Positions 1-10,281 are shown, numbered from the stretch's first letter. The stretch is DNA of 64,000 nucleotides from an uncultured Pelagibacteraceae bacterium (GCA_902524345.1 CABZCX010000005.1:27393-91392), one strand, 5' to 3'. Program-made: numbers and translations. Notes: generated by a model from the sequence alone, not told the origin.

Positions 1-1478
1 AGATTTACAAATTTTGCTTTATTTATGACTGTCTTAAGTTCAACTAATTTTAATATTTTCAAGGCAAAAGACTCATCTGTAAGGTTAATCTTCCATTTAA
101 CTGCACTTTCCCTTAATCTTTGTCTTGACATTTCCAACAAACCAAAATTGCTTATTCTTCCAATTTGAATTCTCGCTCTATCAGTTCTACATTTTTCTTT
201 TAATCTTCTCTCTACAAGCTTTCTATTCCCATAACTAAGCATGTCTATAAAATCGATAATTATTAATCCTGACAAATCCCTTATCTTAATTTGTCTAGCA
301 ATTTCGTCAGCTGCTTCAAGATTGGTATCTAGTGCGGTGCTTTCAACATTTTTTTGTTTTATAGAACTGCCTGAATTTATATCAATTGAAACTAAAGCCT
401 CTGTAGGATTAATAACCAAATATCCTCCAGATTTTAATTTTATCTCTGTTTCAAATATTTGATTGAGCTTTTGCTCAATACCTTCCTCAATAAATAACGG
501 ATTTTTACCTCTATATTTTTTTATTTTTTTTACATGAGATGGCATCATCATTTTCATAAAATTTTGTGCTTTTTTGTATCCTTCGTTTCCTTCTACAAAT
601 ATATTTTGAGTATTTTCATCATACATATCTCTTAAAGTTCTTTTTATAATTTCACTTTCTTGGTGAATTAAAGATGGAGCAATAGAATTTATTGCATTTT
701 CTTTTATTTGGTTCCAAGTATTTATTAATGTTGTTAAATCGTGATCTATCTCGTTTTTTGTTTTATTACTACCAGCAGTCCTGACGATCAAACCCATTTC
801 TTTAGGTATTTCAATTTCATTAAGTATTGTTCTAATTTTTTTTCTATCAGCCGGATTGAATATTTTTCTGGAAATTCCTCCACCTTTGGCAGTATTCGGC
901 ATTAAAACTATATATTTACCTGCAATGGATATAAAGGTACTTAAGGCAGCTCCTTTTTGACCTCTTTCATCTTTAATAACTTGAACAAGTATTACTTGAT
1001 TTGGTTTAATGACCTCCTGTATTTTGTATCTTTTAAATTTTGGTTTATTGTCATTTTTTTTTTCTTTCGAAATTTCAACATTTTCTTTTTCATCTTGATT
1101 TTTTATATCTATAGGGTCCTCCAACTCTAAATTGCCTTCAGCAATTCGTTCTTCTTCTTTTTCCTCAACTTTTTTTGATAATTCTTCTCGAGCTTTTTCC
1201 TCTTCAAATTTGATTATTTCAAGATCACTTCTAGGAATTTGATAGTAGTCTGATTGAATATCATTAAAAGAGAGAAAACCATGTCTTTCTCTGCCAAAGT
1301 CTACAAAAGCAGCTTGTAAAGACGGTTCAATTCTACTTACCTTACCTAGATAAATATTATTTTTAATTAAATTATTTTTTAAGCCTTCGTACTCGTAATC
1401 CTCAATGTTGTCATTTGATTTAAGTACAACTCTAGTTTCATTTGGATGCGAAGCATCAATATATAAATTTTTATCCAT
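1..1478 (-). CDS. rne: Ribonuclease E/G, N-terminal part (cut by window edge)
   Basis: This is the endoribonuclease that processes rRNA precursors and starts mRNA decay. It is absent from the ORF track because it runs off the left edge. The reverse strand is open from an ATG at 1478 (MDKNLYIDASHPNETRVVL) to base 1, about 492 codons. An S1-like RNA-binding region (NIYLGKVSRIEPSLQAAFVD) comes first and is interrupted by a long acidic, Lys/Glu-rich insert. It resumes at VILVQVIKDERGQKGAALS and is followed by the RNase E catalytic region with VSIDINSGSS and DLSGLIIIDFIDM. The acidic insert is common in alphaproteobacterial RNase E. The C-terminal scaffold lies outside the window. The gene is divergent from the PBP1A gene with about 100 bp between them. 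Confidence 0.93.
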   Translation of the reverse strand, partial: MDKNLYIDASHPNETRVVLKSNDNIEDYEYEGLKNNLIKNNIYLGKVSRIEPSLQAAFVDFGRERHGFLSFNDIQSDYYQIPRSDLEIIKFEEEKAREELSKKVEEKEEERIAEGNLELEDPIDIKNQDEKENVEISKEKKNDNKPKFKRYKIQEVIKPNQVILVQVIKDERGQKGAALSTFISIAGKYIVLMPNTAKGGGISRKIFNPADRKKIRTILNEIEIPKEMGLIVRTAGSNKTKNEIDHDLTTLINTWNQIKENAINSIAPSLIHQESEIIKRTLRDMYDENTQNIFVEGNEGYKKAQNFMKMMMPSHVKKIKKYRGKNPLFIEEGIEQKLNQIFETEIKLKSGGYLVINPTEALVSIDINSGSSIKQKNVESTALDTNLEAADEIARQIKIRDLSGLIIIDFIDMLSYGNRKLVERRLKEKCRTDRARIQIGRISNFGLLEMSRQRLRESAVKWKINLTDESFALKILKLVELKTVINKAKFVN

Positions 1479-1576
1479 ATTGTTTGTGTTGATTTTTTGA
1501 TTGAGTAATTCATTGTAAATTTTGAGTATTCTTTATGCCATATCTTTAACAAATTCCCGTATATAATGGAATTAAA

Positions 1577-3913
1577 ATGAGTAGAATTTTAAAAAAAATA
1601 TTTATTGGTATTATTGGTATTTCGCTAATTACCTTTACATTGATAACGGTAATTTTGTGGAATTTTTCAAATAATATCCCTGACTATAAGTTTTTAAAGA
1701 ACTATAAACCACCAGTATCGAGTAAAATGTATTCAGGAAATGGTGAATTAGTATCTGACTTCTCAAAAGAAAAAAGAATATTTGTTCCTTATAGTTCCAT
1801 TCCACAAAAAGTTATTAATGCTTTTTTATCTGCCGAAGATAAAAATTTTTTTTCACATCCTGGTGTAGATGCAAAAGGAGTTCTTCGAGCAATTATTAAC
1901 AATATTGGTAATATATTTACTTCAAAAAGATTAGAGGGAGCATCTACGATTACTCAGCAAGTAGCAAAGAATTTTTTATTAACTAATGAAGTAAGTATAA
2001 ATAGAAAAATTAAAGAGGCAATTCTCGCATTTAGAATTGAAAGAGCACTTTCGAAGGAGAGGATACTTGAGTTATACTTGAATCAAATTTATTTAGGAAG
2101 TGGTGCATATGGGGTGGCAGCAGCTAGTTTGGAATATTTTGATAAATCAATAAAAGAACTTAATTATATTGAGTCTGCGATGCTAGCAGCATTACCTAAG
2201 GCACCAAGTAAATATAACCCATACCGCAATTTGGACTTAGCTAAATTCAGAAGAGATTTGGTATTAAAAAATTTATTAGAAAATAATTTTATTAACTCAA
2301 ATCAATATAAAAATTTTAAATCTCAAAAAATCCAACTTAAAAAAGCGAAAAAAGTTTTTCTTGAAGATGCTCAATATTACATTGAGGATGTGAGAAAAAA
2401 TGTAATTGAAACCTTAACTTACGAGAAAGTTTACAAACAAGGATTTAATATCAATACACCTATCAATCTAGAATTACAAAAAATTGCTACTACATCACTA
2501 AGAGAGGGATTAATTGAGTATGATAAAAGAAAAGGTTGGAGAGGACCAATTAAGAATAAAAAATTGAACAAAAATTGGTTTAATGATCTTGATAAGTACG
2601 AAATAGAAAAGTCGATAAAATGGAAAATAGCGATAATAAAAAAAATAAATAAATTTTCTGCTGAAATAGAAACTAAAGATAAATTAAAAGGCGTTATAAA
2701 ATATCAAGATATAACTTGGACTAAAAAAGAATTTGATGATTTATTAAAAGTTGGAGACGTTGTTTATGTTGAGCAAATTTCAGAAAATAATTTTAGTCTT
2801 CAACAAATTCCTAAAATTAATGGAGGTATCGTTGTTATGGATCCCTACACTGGAAGAGTAATTGCTATTTCAGGGGGTTTTAGTTTTAAAAATAGTGAGT
2901 TTAATAGAGCTTCACAAGCTTTAAGACAACCAGGATCAGCTTTTAAACCTTTTGTATATGCTTTAGCTTTAGAAAATAATTTCACCCCTTCGTCTTTAGT
3001 TTTAGATGCACCTCTAGTTTTAGATCAAGGATCAGATTTGAAGATGTGGAAGCCTGAAAATTATGGAAAAAAATTTTATGGTCCTTCTACTTTAAGAATA
3101 GGCTTAGAAAAATCTAGAAATTTGATGACTGTTCGAATTGCACAAAAAATAGGCATAAAAAATTTGGCTAAATTTTCTAAAAATCTTGGTATATATGATG
3201 AACCTGACGAACTTTTATCGATATCCTTAGGTTCTGCAGAAACAACACTATTGAAACTTACTTCTGCTTATTCTGCTTTCGTTAATGGAGGTAAGTTAGT
3301 AACACCAATTTTAATTGATCGTATTCAAGATAGTGAGGGAAATACGATTTTAAATAATGAAAAAAGAAACTGTAGTAATTGTGATATGATTTCATTCACC
3401 GGAAGTGCTTATCCTGAAATTAAAGATACTTATAAACAAATTTTCTCGCCTCAGACAGCTTATCAAGTTACTTCATTATTAGAGGGAGTAGTTAAAAGAG
3501 GAACTGGAAAAAAATTAAGAGATCTTAACTTAAATCTAGCAGGCAAAACTGGTACAACTAACGAAAATACTGACACATGGTTTATTGGTTTTACATCAAA
3601 CTTGGTTATAGGTGTTTATGTAGGAATGGATAATCCTGAACCCTTGGGTAAGTTTGAAACTGGTTCAAAAACAGCTTTACCTATATTTAAAAAATTTGTT
3701 GAAAGAGCTATTAAAAAATCAGATGCGAGACCTTTTAAAGTATCAAAAGGTATTACAATGATGGTAGTTGATCAATTAACTGGACAAAAAGCTAAATTTA
3801 CATCAAAGAACACAATTTTAGAGGCCTATAAAAGCAAAAATGTAATTGATGGAAAAATATTATATTTAAATAATAATAGATTAGATACTAATAATATATT
3901 AAGGTTTTATTAA
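1577..3913 (+). CDS. mrcA: Penicillin-binding protein 1A (bifunctional transglycosylase/transpeptidase)
   Basis: This membrane-anchored enzyme polymerises and cross-links peptidoglycan in the periplasm. An N-terminal signal anchor (IFIGIIGISLITFTLITVILW) precedes a GT51 glycosyltransferase domain with the motifs SAEDKNFFSHPG and GASTITQQVAKNFLL. An OB-like linker follows, then the transpeptidase domain with SxxK (GSAFK), KSRN and KTGTT. At 778 aa it is normal length for PBP1A. The stop overlaps the prfB start by one base (TAATG), so the genes are probably cotranscribed. In many Alphaproteobacteria an amidase gene sits between rne and this gene; here there is none. Confidence 0.96.
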   Translation: MSRILKKIFIGIIGISLITFTLITVILWNFSNNIPDYKFLKNYKPPVSSKMYSGNGELVSDFSKEKRIFVPYSSIPQKVINAFLSAEDKNFFSHPGVDAKGVLRAIINNIGNIFTSKRLEGASTITQQVAKNFLLTNEVSINRKIKEAILAFRIERALSKERILELYLNQIYLGSGAYGVAAASLEYFDKSIKELNYIESAMLAALPKAPSKYNPYRNLDLAKFRRDLVLKNLLENNFINSNQYKNFKSQKIQLKKAKKVFLEDAQYYIEDVRKNVIETLTYEKVYKQGFNINTPINLELQKIATTSLREGLIEYDKRKGWRGPIKNKKLNKNWFNDLDKYEIEKSIKWKIAIIKKINKFSAEIETKDKLKGVIKYQDITWTKKEFDDLLKVGDVVYVEQISENNFSLQQIPKINGGIVVMDPYTGRVIAISGGFSFKNSEFNRASQALRQPGSAFKPFVYALALENNFTPSSLVLDAPLVLDQGSDLKMWKPENYGKKFYGPSTLRIGLEKSRNLMTVRIAQKIGIKNLAKFSKNLGIYDEPDELLSISLGSAETTLLKLTSAYSAFVNGGKLVTPILIDRIQDSEGNTILNNEKRNCSNCDMISFTGSAYPEIKDTYKQIFSPQTAYQVTSLLEGVVKRGTGKKLRDLNLNLAGKTGTTNENTDTWFIGFTSNLVIGVYVGMDNPEPLGKFETGSKTALPIFKKFVERAIKKSDARPFKVSKGITMMVVDQLTGQKAKFTSKNTILEAYKSKNVIDGKILYLNNNRLDTNNILRFY

Positions 3914-5008
3914 TGGATACAAAATACTTAGATTTTAAAAGAGATATTGAAAAGATTAATCAAAGAGTGAAGGAGTATCTTTGAAAAGAATGATATTTAT
4001 AAAAAATTAGAAAGCCACAATAAAAAGATACTTGATGTAAATTTTTGGAAAGATAAATCAATCTCTCAAAAAGTTATTAAAGAAAAAAAATTGTATGAAG
4101 AATTAGTAAGTTCTTACGAAAAATCTATTAATAATTTAAAAGACTTTGATGAACTCAATAAATTGGCTATTGAAGAAAGAAACACAAATTTTCAAAATGA
4201 ATTATTAAAAAATATTAAAGATTTGAGAGCATTAGTAAAAAAAAATGAGATAAGATGTTTTTTGTCAAGTGAAGCAGATTCTCTTGATTGCTATATAGAG
4301 ATACATGCAGGTGCGGGTGGTACAGAAAGTCAGGATTGGGCAGAAATGTTGAGAAGAATGTATCTAAAATGGTCTGTTCAAAAAAAGTTTAAGTCAAGTT
4401 TGATCAGTGAACATAAAGGTGACGAAGCAGGAATTAAATCATCTACAATTAAAATTGAGGGAGATTATGTTTTTGGATGGTTAAAAAAAGAGTCAGGTAT
4501 TCATAGACTGGTAAGAATTTCACCGTTCGACTCTGGCGCTAGAAGACATACAAGTTTCGCAAGTGTTTGGGTTTATCCAGTTGTAGATGAAAACATCAAC
4601 ATAGAAATTTTGGATAAAGATTTAAGAATTGATACTTATCGTTCGAGTGGAGCAGGCGGACAACATGTTAATACGACAGATAGCGCTGTAAGAATTACTC
4701 ATATACCTACAAAAATTGTTGTTCAGTGCCAAAATGAGAGATCTCAACATAAAAATAAAGAAACATGTTTAAATATGCTCAAAGCAAGACTTTATGATTA
4801 TGAAATAAAAAAAAAGGAAAAAGAAAATCAAAGTCATGAATCTACAAAATCAGAAATTGGATGGGGTCATCAGATTAGATCTTATGTTTTACAACCTTAT
4901 AGACTTGTTAAGGACAATAGGTCAAATCATGAAAGTACAGATCCAGATAAAGTGTTAAATGGAGATATTGATCAGTTTCTAGAGAAATCATTATATCAAG
5001 ATATATGA
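3913..5008 (+). CDS. prfB: Peptide chain release factor 2, programmed +1 frameshift
   Basis: RF2 terminates translation at UGA and UAA. The ORF track reports only the downstream part (from TTG 4091). The true start is the ATG at 3913 (MDTKYLDFKRDIEKINQR), overlapping the mrcA stop. This frame ends at an in-frame TGA at 3982-3984 within AAGGAGTATCTTTGA, the classical RF2 slippage site: an internal Shine-Dalgarno, CUU and then UGA. A +1 shift continues as GAA AAG AAT GAT and reads without interruption into the 4091 frame, restoring the usual N-terminal domain (DVNFWKD). The stop-recognition SPF tripeptide (RISPFDSGAR) and catalytic GGQ (GAGGQHVN) are both present. Total length is close to the family norm of about 365 aa. 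Confidence 0.96.
3970..3985 (+). promoter_or_regulatory. Programmed +1 ribosomal frameshift site of RF2
   Basis: The sequence AAGGAGTATCTTTGA places an anti-Shine-Dalgarno-binding stretch (AGGAG) three bases before CUU UGA. In the known mechanism low RF2 slows decoding of UGA, the ribosome slips forward one base from CUU to UUU, and full-length RF2 is made. The two flanking frames here encode contiguous RF2 sequence only if that shift occurs. Confidence 0.95.
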
Positions 5009-7191
5009 AAATAATTTCAAAAATTACAATAATATTTACCCTAGTTACTATTATATTTTTAACTTATTTTAGTTTTGTAGGAATTGAAACAGATAAACTT
5101 AATAATCAAATAAAAAGTAAATTAACAAGTGTACATAAGAATCTCGATCTTGAATTAAAGCAAATAAATTTAAAGCTTAACCCATTAGAACTAAAAATAA
5201 ACGTAAAAATCTTAGGAGCAAAAATTAAAAGTAGAAAAGAAGTCTTAGAAACTGAAAGCATCAAAACTAAAATATCTTTAATTTCTTTTTTCAAAGATGA
5301 ATTTGTGATTAAAAATCTTGATATTTCAACTAAGTCTATGGATATTAGTGATTTAATATCATTTACAAAAACCTTTAACAACAACCCAAAATTAATAATT
5401 TTTGAAAAACTTATTCAGGTTAATGGTTTTATTTTAGCAGATTTAAAAATTAATTTCGACAATAAAGGAAATATAAAAAATGATTACTTTGCAAAAGGAT
5501 ATGTAAAAGATGCAAAATTAAGTTTTTTTAAAAATTATAAATTACATGATTTAAATTTTGTGTTTAAAATTGAAAAGGATAACTTAGAAATCCAAGATAT
5601 TGAATTTGTATTCAATGATATTAATTTTATATCAGATACAGTAAATTTAAAAAAAAATAAACTAGGATATACCTTGAAAGGAAACCTCGATAATAAGCTT
5701 GTTGAATTAAATAATAAAAACTTTGCTTTATTGGAGGAAAGATTTATTCCAGATTTGAGTGTTGAAAAAATAATTTTTGGCTCAAAAAATGAATTTTTAT
5801 TCAATTTAGATAAAAATTTTAAAATTTCAAATGAGTATATACTTTCTAATATTGATATTAAAAAATTTCAAATAACAAATAATTTTAAATTAAAAAATAT
5901 TTTTCCAAAAATTAATGATAAAGTTTTCATTGAAAATAATAATTTAAAAATAGAATATAATAAAAGTAATTTTTATATTGAAGGAAAAGGTGACATTTAT
6001 CTGCAAGATAATAAAGATTATATTGATTTTAAAATTGAGAAAAAAAATCAATTCATAAATTTTGAGGGTTTGATAAAATTAAACAAAGATCCTTTCATCA
6101 TAAATTTTTTAAACTTTAAAAAAGATCAAAATTATGAAACAAAAATTAAATTTAATGGATATAGGGATGCTACAAAAAAAATTTTTCTAAAATCGATTAG
6201 GCTCGATGAAAATAAAAATATTATTGAGGCAAAAAATATCCAACTTTCCTCTAAATTTAAGATAAAAAGTATTAACAATATTAATGCTGATTATGTAGAC
6301 ATCCAAGATCAACAAAATATTTTTAACATAAAAAAAACTAATAATAAATATGTACTACAGGGTAGTAGTTTTAATGGGGATAGCTTACTTGAAAATATTT
6401 TGGTTGGTGATGAGAATAAAGATTATTTTAAGGAAGATTTTGAGCTAATTTTGAAAATAAAAAAAGTTCGTTTAGATAACGAGTTTAATTTAAAAAATTT
6501 ATCCGGTAATTTAAAATTTAAAAAACAAAAATTGTTTGAAGGAAATCTTAAAGGAGATTTTACAAACCAAAAAGAAATGAAATTTACAGTTATTACGAAA
6601 GATAACAAAACTATCACTACTTTATTTTTAGATTTTGCTAAACCAATAGTCAAAAAATACAAATTTATTAAAGGGTTTGATGATGGGATTTTAGATTTTT
6701 ACAGTATTAAAGATGGTGATGTTTCTAATTCTACACTAAAAATCTATGATTTTAAGTTAAAAGAACTTCCTACTTTAACTAAATTATTAACCCTTGCTTC
6801 TCTTCAAGGTATTGCCGATATTTTGTCTGGTGAGGGAATAAGATTTGATGAATTTGAGATGAAGTTTGAAAATAAAAAAAAGTTAATGACTATAAATGAA
6901 ATCTATGCAATTGGTCCTGCTATATCTGTATTGATGAATGGATACGTCGAAAAAGATAAATTGATAAGCCTGAGAGGAACATTGGTTCCAGCAACTACAA
7001 TTAATAAAGCAATAGGTACTATTCCTGTTTTGGGGAAAATATTAGTTGGCTCGAAGACTGGGGAGGGTGTTTTTGGTGTAAGTTTTAAGGTTAAAGGTCC
7101 ACCTAAAAATTTAGAGACATCTGTTAACCCAATTAAAACTTTAACTCCCAGATTTATAACAAGAACTCTAGAAAAAATTAAAAAAAACTAA
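5005..7191 (+). CDS. AsmA/YhdP-like protein (AsmA-like C-terminal domain)
   Basis: This large envelope protein has one N-terminal membrane segment (IISKITIIFTLVTIIFLTYFSF). A long beta-rich body low in cysteine and rich in Asn, Lys and Ile follows. The C-terminus resembles the conserved AsmA_2/DUF3971 end (GEGIRFDEFEMKFENKK, then LRGTLVPATTINKAIGTIPVLG and a GVFGVSFKVKGP segment). Family members bridge the inner and outer membranes and are implicated in phospholipid transport; that role here is inference from family. The start ATG overlaps the prfB stop (ATGA), so it is probably translationally coupled. The 3' end overlaps the opposite-strand tyrS by 4 bp. Confidence 0.8.
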   Translation: MKIISKITIIFTLVTIIFLTYFSFVGIETDKLNNQIKSKLTSVHKNLDLELKQINLKLNPLELKINVKILGAKIKSRKEVLETESIKTKISLISFFKDEFVIKNLDISTKSMDISDLISFTKTFNNNPKLIIFEKLIQVNGFILADLKINFDNKGNIKNDYFAKGYVKDAKLSFFKNYKLHDLNFVFKIEKDNLEIQDIEFVFNDINFISDTVNLKKNKLGYTLKGNLDNKLVELNNKNFALLEERFIPDLSVEKIIFGSKNEFLFNLDKNFKISNEYILSNIDIKKFQITNNFKLKNIFPKINDKVFIENNNLKIEYNKSNFYIEGKGDIYLQDNKDYIDFKIEKKNQFINFEGLIKLNKDPFIINFLNFKKDQNYETKIKFNGYRDATKKIFLKSIRLDENKNIIEAKNIQLSSKFKIKSINNINADYVDIQDQQNIFNIKKTNNKYVLQGSSFNGDSLLENILVGDENKDYFKEDFELILKIKKVRLDNEFNLKNLSGNLKFKKQKLFEGNLKGDFTNQKEMKFTVITKDNKTITTLFLDFAKPIVKKYKFIKGFDDGILDFYSIKDGDVSNSTLKIYDFKLKELPTLTKLLTLASLQGIADILSGEGIRFDEFEMKFENKKKLMTINEIYAIGPAISVLMNGYVEKDKLISLRGTLVPATTINKAIGTIPVLGKILVGSKTGEGVFGVSFKVKGPPKNLETSVNPIKTLTPRFITRTLEKIKKN

Positions 7192-8417
7192 CTCAATTGA
7201 ATTCTAATATGTCTTTTTTTTCCAATTGATAGTTTTACATAGTTATCTTTAAAAATTTTATCTGAAATTATAAACTTTTCATCCTCAATAATTTGATTAT
7301 TTATTTTGACTGCTTTCCCTTTAATCAATCTCCTTACTTCACTTTTTGATTGCTCAAATTTTGCTAAAACCACTAAATCAAGAATATTTATATTTTCATT
7401 CAATATTTTTTTACTTAATTCAATCGATGGAAGACTTGAACCTGAAGAATTATCTGAAAATGCCTCTTTTGCGATTTTTTCTGATTTTAATGACTCTTTT
7501 TCACCATGAAGCATTTCAGTTGTTTTATTTGCGAGTAAAATTTTTAACTGATTTATATTTCGGTCACTAAGGTTTTCAATCTCTTGAGTTTCTATATCCG
7601 TGAAAAATTTTAAGAATTTTTTTACATCTCTATCATCTGTATTTCGCCAAAATTGCCAATAGTCGTATGGTGAAAGAAATTTTTTATCAAGCCAAACCGC
7701 GCCATCAGCAGTTTTACCCATTTTAGCTCCACTTGCTAAAGTAATCAGTGGCGTGGTTAAACCAAAAGCTTCTTTATCAGAATATTTTTTGATTAAATCA
7801 ACACCATTGATTATATTTCCCCACTGGTCTGACCCACCTATCTGCAATATGCAATTTTCTTTATTGTTTAATTCTAAAAAATCATATGCCTGGAGTATCA
7901 TATAATTGAACTCCATATAACTCAATGACTGTTCTCTTTCCAAACGTGTTTTAACACTATCAAATGATAGCATTTTATTTATAGTAAAGTGTTTACCAAT
8001 TTTTCTTAAAAAATTAATATAGTTAAGGTTCTTTAACCATTTATAATTATCCACAAATATCGGTTTAGTTTTCTTATTTTTTTTATCTAAATATTTTTCT
8101 AATATTTTTTTAATATTTTTTGAATTTTTTAAAATCTCTTTTTCAGATAGCAATTTACGTGTTTTATCTTTTCCAGATGGGTCCCCAATTCTTGTGGTAC
8201 CCCCTCCTAATAACACTATTGGTCTATGACCATGCTTTTGGAGAAGCCTTAAACACATTATTTGAAGTAAACTACCCACATGAAGACTTTCAGCAGTGCA
8301 ATCAAAACCGATATATGCTGAAATTTTTTTTTTGTCTAATAACTCTGATAGCCCTTTCTCACTAGTACATTGATAAAAAAAACCTCTTTCTTTAAATTCT
8401 TTCAAAAATTTATTCAT
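7188..8417 (-). CDS. tyrS: Tyrosine--tRNA ligase
   Basis: This enzyme charges tRNA-Tyr with tyrosine. The class I signatures are present as HVGS (TAESLHVGSLLQ), the HIGH equivalent, and KMGKT (SGAKMGKTADGAVW), the KMSKS equivalent. The tyrosine-binding motifs ILQAYDFLEL and QIGGSDQWGNI lie between them. A C-terminal S4-like RNA-binding domain (EVRRLIKGKAVKINNQII) completes the 409-aa protein, which is normal bacterial length. It is divergent from anmK, with 47 bp between the starts. The 3' ends of this gene and the AsmA-like gene overlap by 4 bp. Confidence 0.97.
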   Translation of the reverse strand: MNKFLKEFKERGFFYQCTSEKGLSELLDKKKISAYIGFDCTAESLHVGSLLQIMCLRLLQKHGHRPIVLLGGGTTRIGDPSGKDKTRKLLSEKEILKNSKNIKKILEKYLDKKNKKTKPIFVDNYKWLKNLNYINFLRKIGKHFTINKMLSFDSVKTRLEREQSLSYMEFNYMILQAYDFLELNNKENCILQIGGSDQWGNIINGVDLIKKYSDKEAFGLTTPLITLASGAKMGKTADGAVWLDKKFLSPYDYWQFWRNTDDRDVKKFLKFFTDIETQEIENLSDRNINQLKILLANKTTEMLHGEKESLKSEKIAKEAFSDNSSGSSLPSIELSKKILNENINILDLVVLAKFEQSKSEVRRLIKGKAVKINNQIIEDEKFIISDKIFKDNYVKLSIGKKRHIRIQLS

Positions 8418-8464
8418 AAGTTTATAGTCTTACAATATACAAATTTTTTTAAAAAAAAATAATA

Positions 8465-9628
8465 ATGGGTAAGTTATATACAGCATTAGGATTAATGAGT
8501 GGAACTTCAATAGATGGAGTAGATGCATCTATTATAAAGTCTGATGGTGATCGAGTATATTCAGCTTTATTTGATAGGTATTTTGAGTATGGGGATAAAA
8601 TAAGACAAAAAATACTTGATATTAGAGCAAAAATTTTAGTTCCAGATCACCTTATTAAACATGAAGGCGAAATTAAAGATATAGAAAGAGAAATTACACT
8701 CTTCCATTCAAATGTAGTTAAAGAAATTATAAACAATAATAAAATAGATGTAGATCTATTAGGCTTTCATGGACAAACGATATTTCACGATAGTAAAAAT
8801 AAAATTACTAAACAATTAGGTGATGGAAAACTCTTATCACAATTAACAAAAAAAAAGGTAGTTTATAATTTTAGAGAAAACGATTTAAATAATGGGGGTC
8901 AAGGTGCTCCATTAACACCGATTTTTCATAACTTAATTGCGAATAAATATTTAAAAGAAAAATTGGATAAATCTTATTCTGTTAATTTTGTTAATATTGG
9001 AGGAATTTCAAATATTACACAAACAGTTAAATGGGATGAATTAGATAAAAAAAAAAATTATATAAAAGCATGTGACATAGCTCCAGGAAATTGTTTAATA
9101 GATGAGTGGGTTAGAAAAAAATCAAAAAAGAAATATGATATTGGTGGAAAATTAGCAAGTATTGGTAAAACAGATGAACTAATTCTAAATCAAGCTTTAG
9201 AAAATTTTAATATTGGCCCACCTTATAAAGATTCATTGGATATAAAAGATTTTGATATATCTTTTGCAAAAGGTCTTTCTTTAGAAGATGGAACATCGAC
9301 ATTAGCAGATTTTACATCATCACAAATTTCAAAAGCTCTAAAATATTTTAAGGACCCAAAAAAAAATACAATATTTTTGGTTTGTGGCGGAGGTAGAAAA
9401 AATGAATATTTAATGAAATCAATCTTAAGATCATTTGATTTAATTGAAGATAAAAAAAAAATAAAATTTTATCCTATAGAAGAACATGGTATTGATGGTG
9501 ACTTTGTAGAATCACAAGCTTTTGGTTATCTTGCAATCAGATCTTTTTTAAATTTACCAATATCTTTTCCAAATACCACTGGATGCAAAAAGCCAATTTC
9601 TGGAGGCAAAATAATTCAGAATTTTTAA
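8465..9628 (+). CDS. anmK: Anhydro-N-acetylmuramic acid kinase
   Basis: This cytosolic cell-wall recycling enzyme converts 1,6-anhydro-MurNAc to MurNAc-6-phosphate using ATP. It opens with the family ATP-binding signature GLMSGTSIDGVDASI. Further hallmarks are LLGFHGQTIFHD, NVGGISN-like NIGGISNIT, GNCLIDEWV and CGGGRKNEYLM. At 387 aa it is full length. The tyrS-anmK divergent pair is frequent in Alphaproteobacteria. Its last 4 bp overlap the convergent hydrolase gene. Confidence 0.95.
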   Translation: MGKLYTALGLMSGTSIDGVDASIIKSDGDRVYSALFDRYFEYGDKIRQKILDIRAKILVPDHLIKHEGEIKDIEREITLFHSNVVKEIINNNKIDVDLLGFHGQTIFHDSKNKITKQLGDGKLLSQLTKKKVVYNFRENDLNNGGQGAPLTPIFHNLIANKYLKEKLDKSYSVNFVNIGGISNITQTVKWDELDKKKNYIKACDIAPGNCLIDEWVRKKSKKKYDIGGKLASIGKTDELILNQALENFNIGPPYKDSLDIKDFDISFAKGLSLEDGTSTLADFTSSQISKALKYFKDPKKNTIFLVCGGGRKNEYLMKSILRSFDLIEDKKKIKFYPIEEHGIDGDFVESQAFGYLAIRSFLNLPISFPNTTGCKKPISGGKIIQNF

Positions 9629-10281
9629 TATAATGTGGTTTCTTTTTTTATATATTTATCTAAAACTTTGACTAAGTCGGCTTCATTTTTTGAAAAAAAA
9701 TGATTTGCCTCTTGAATAGATTGAAATTCAACTTTGATACCTTTTTGATTGCTTAATCTTTTATTTAATTCATTGATGTACTCAACGGGAACTAGTTCAT
9801 CTTTCCTTCCATAAACCATTAATCCAGAAGTAGGACATGGAGATAAAAAAGAAAAATCATAAACATTTGGTTGAGGTGATATTGCAATAAATCTATTTAT
9901 TTCTGGTCGTCGCATTAATAACTGCATCGCTATTAATGAGCCAAAAGAAAAGCCAGAAACCCAACATTGTGAATTATCAAAATTTTCTCTTTCTAGCCAA
10001 TCTAATGCAGCAGCTGCATCAGCAAGTTCACCTTGTCCATTATCAAACTCCCCATCACTTTTTCCAACACCTCTAAAATTTACACGACAAACTGAGAAAT
10101 TGTTATCCATAAAAGAGTGAAATGTTTCCACAACAACTTTGTTATTCATTGTTCCTCCATACTGGGGATGTGGTTGTAAAATCAATGCTATTGGTGAGGT
10201 ACTTTTTTTACTTTTAAAATATTTAGCTTCGAGTCTTCCAGCTGGACCAGGAATAAAAATTTCTAAAATTTTATTATCCAT
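9625..10281 (-). CDS. Alpha/beta hydrolase
   Basis: This 218-aa cytosolic hydrolase belongs to a group of small serine hydrolases common in Alphaproteobacteria. The conserved LQPHPQYGGTMNN near the N-terminus fits an oxyanion/HPHP loop. The nucleophile elbow is GFSFGS (WVSGFSFGSLIAM). The acid is probably in YGRKDELVP and the catalytic His in EANHFF. The substrate cannot be told from sequence. The gene is divergent from iscR; its start lies about 135 bp from that of iscR. Confidence 0.82.
   Translation of the reverse strand: MDNKILEIFIPGPAGRLEAKYFKSKKSTSPIALILQPHPQYGGTMNNKVVVETFHSFMDNNFSVCRVNFRGVGKSDGEFDNGQGELADAAAALDWLERENFDNSQCWVSGFSFGSLIAMQLLMRRPEINRFIAISPQPNVYDFSFLSPCPTSGLMVYGRKDELVPVEYINELNKRLSNQKGIKVEFQSIQEANHFFSKNEADLVKVLDKYIKKETTLY

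Noticed and set aside
241-462. 73-aa ORF on the + strand
   Set aside because: It is antisense to the RNase E reading frame, which has strong family motifs on the other strand.
5106-6662. Three - strand ORFs of 79-92 aa
   Set aside because: They are shadows of the AT-rich AsmA-like gene with Phe/Ser/Leu-rich nonsense composition and no upstream signals.
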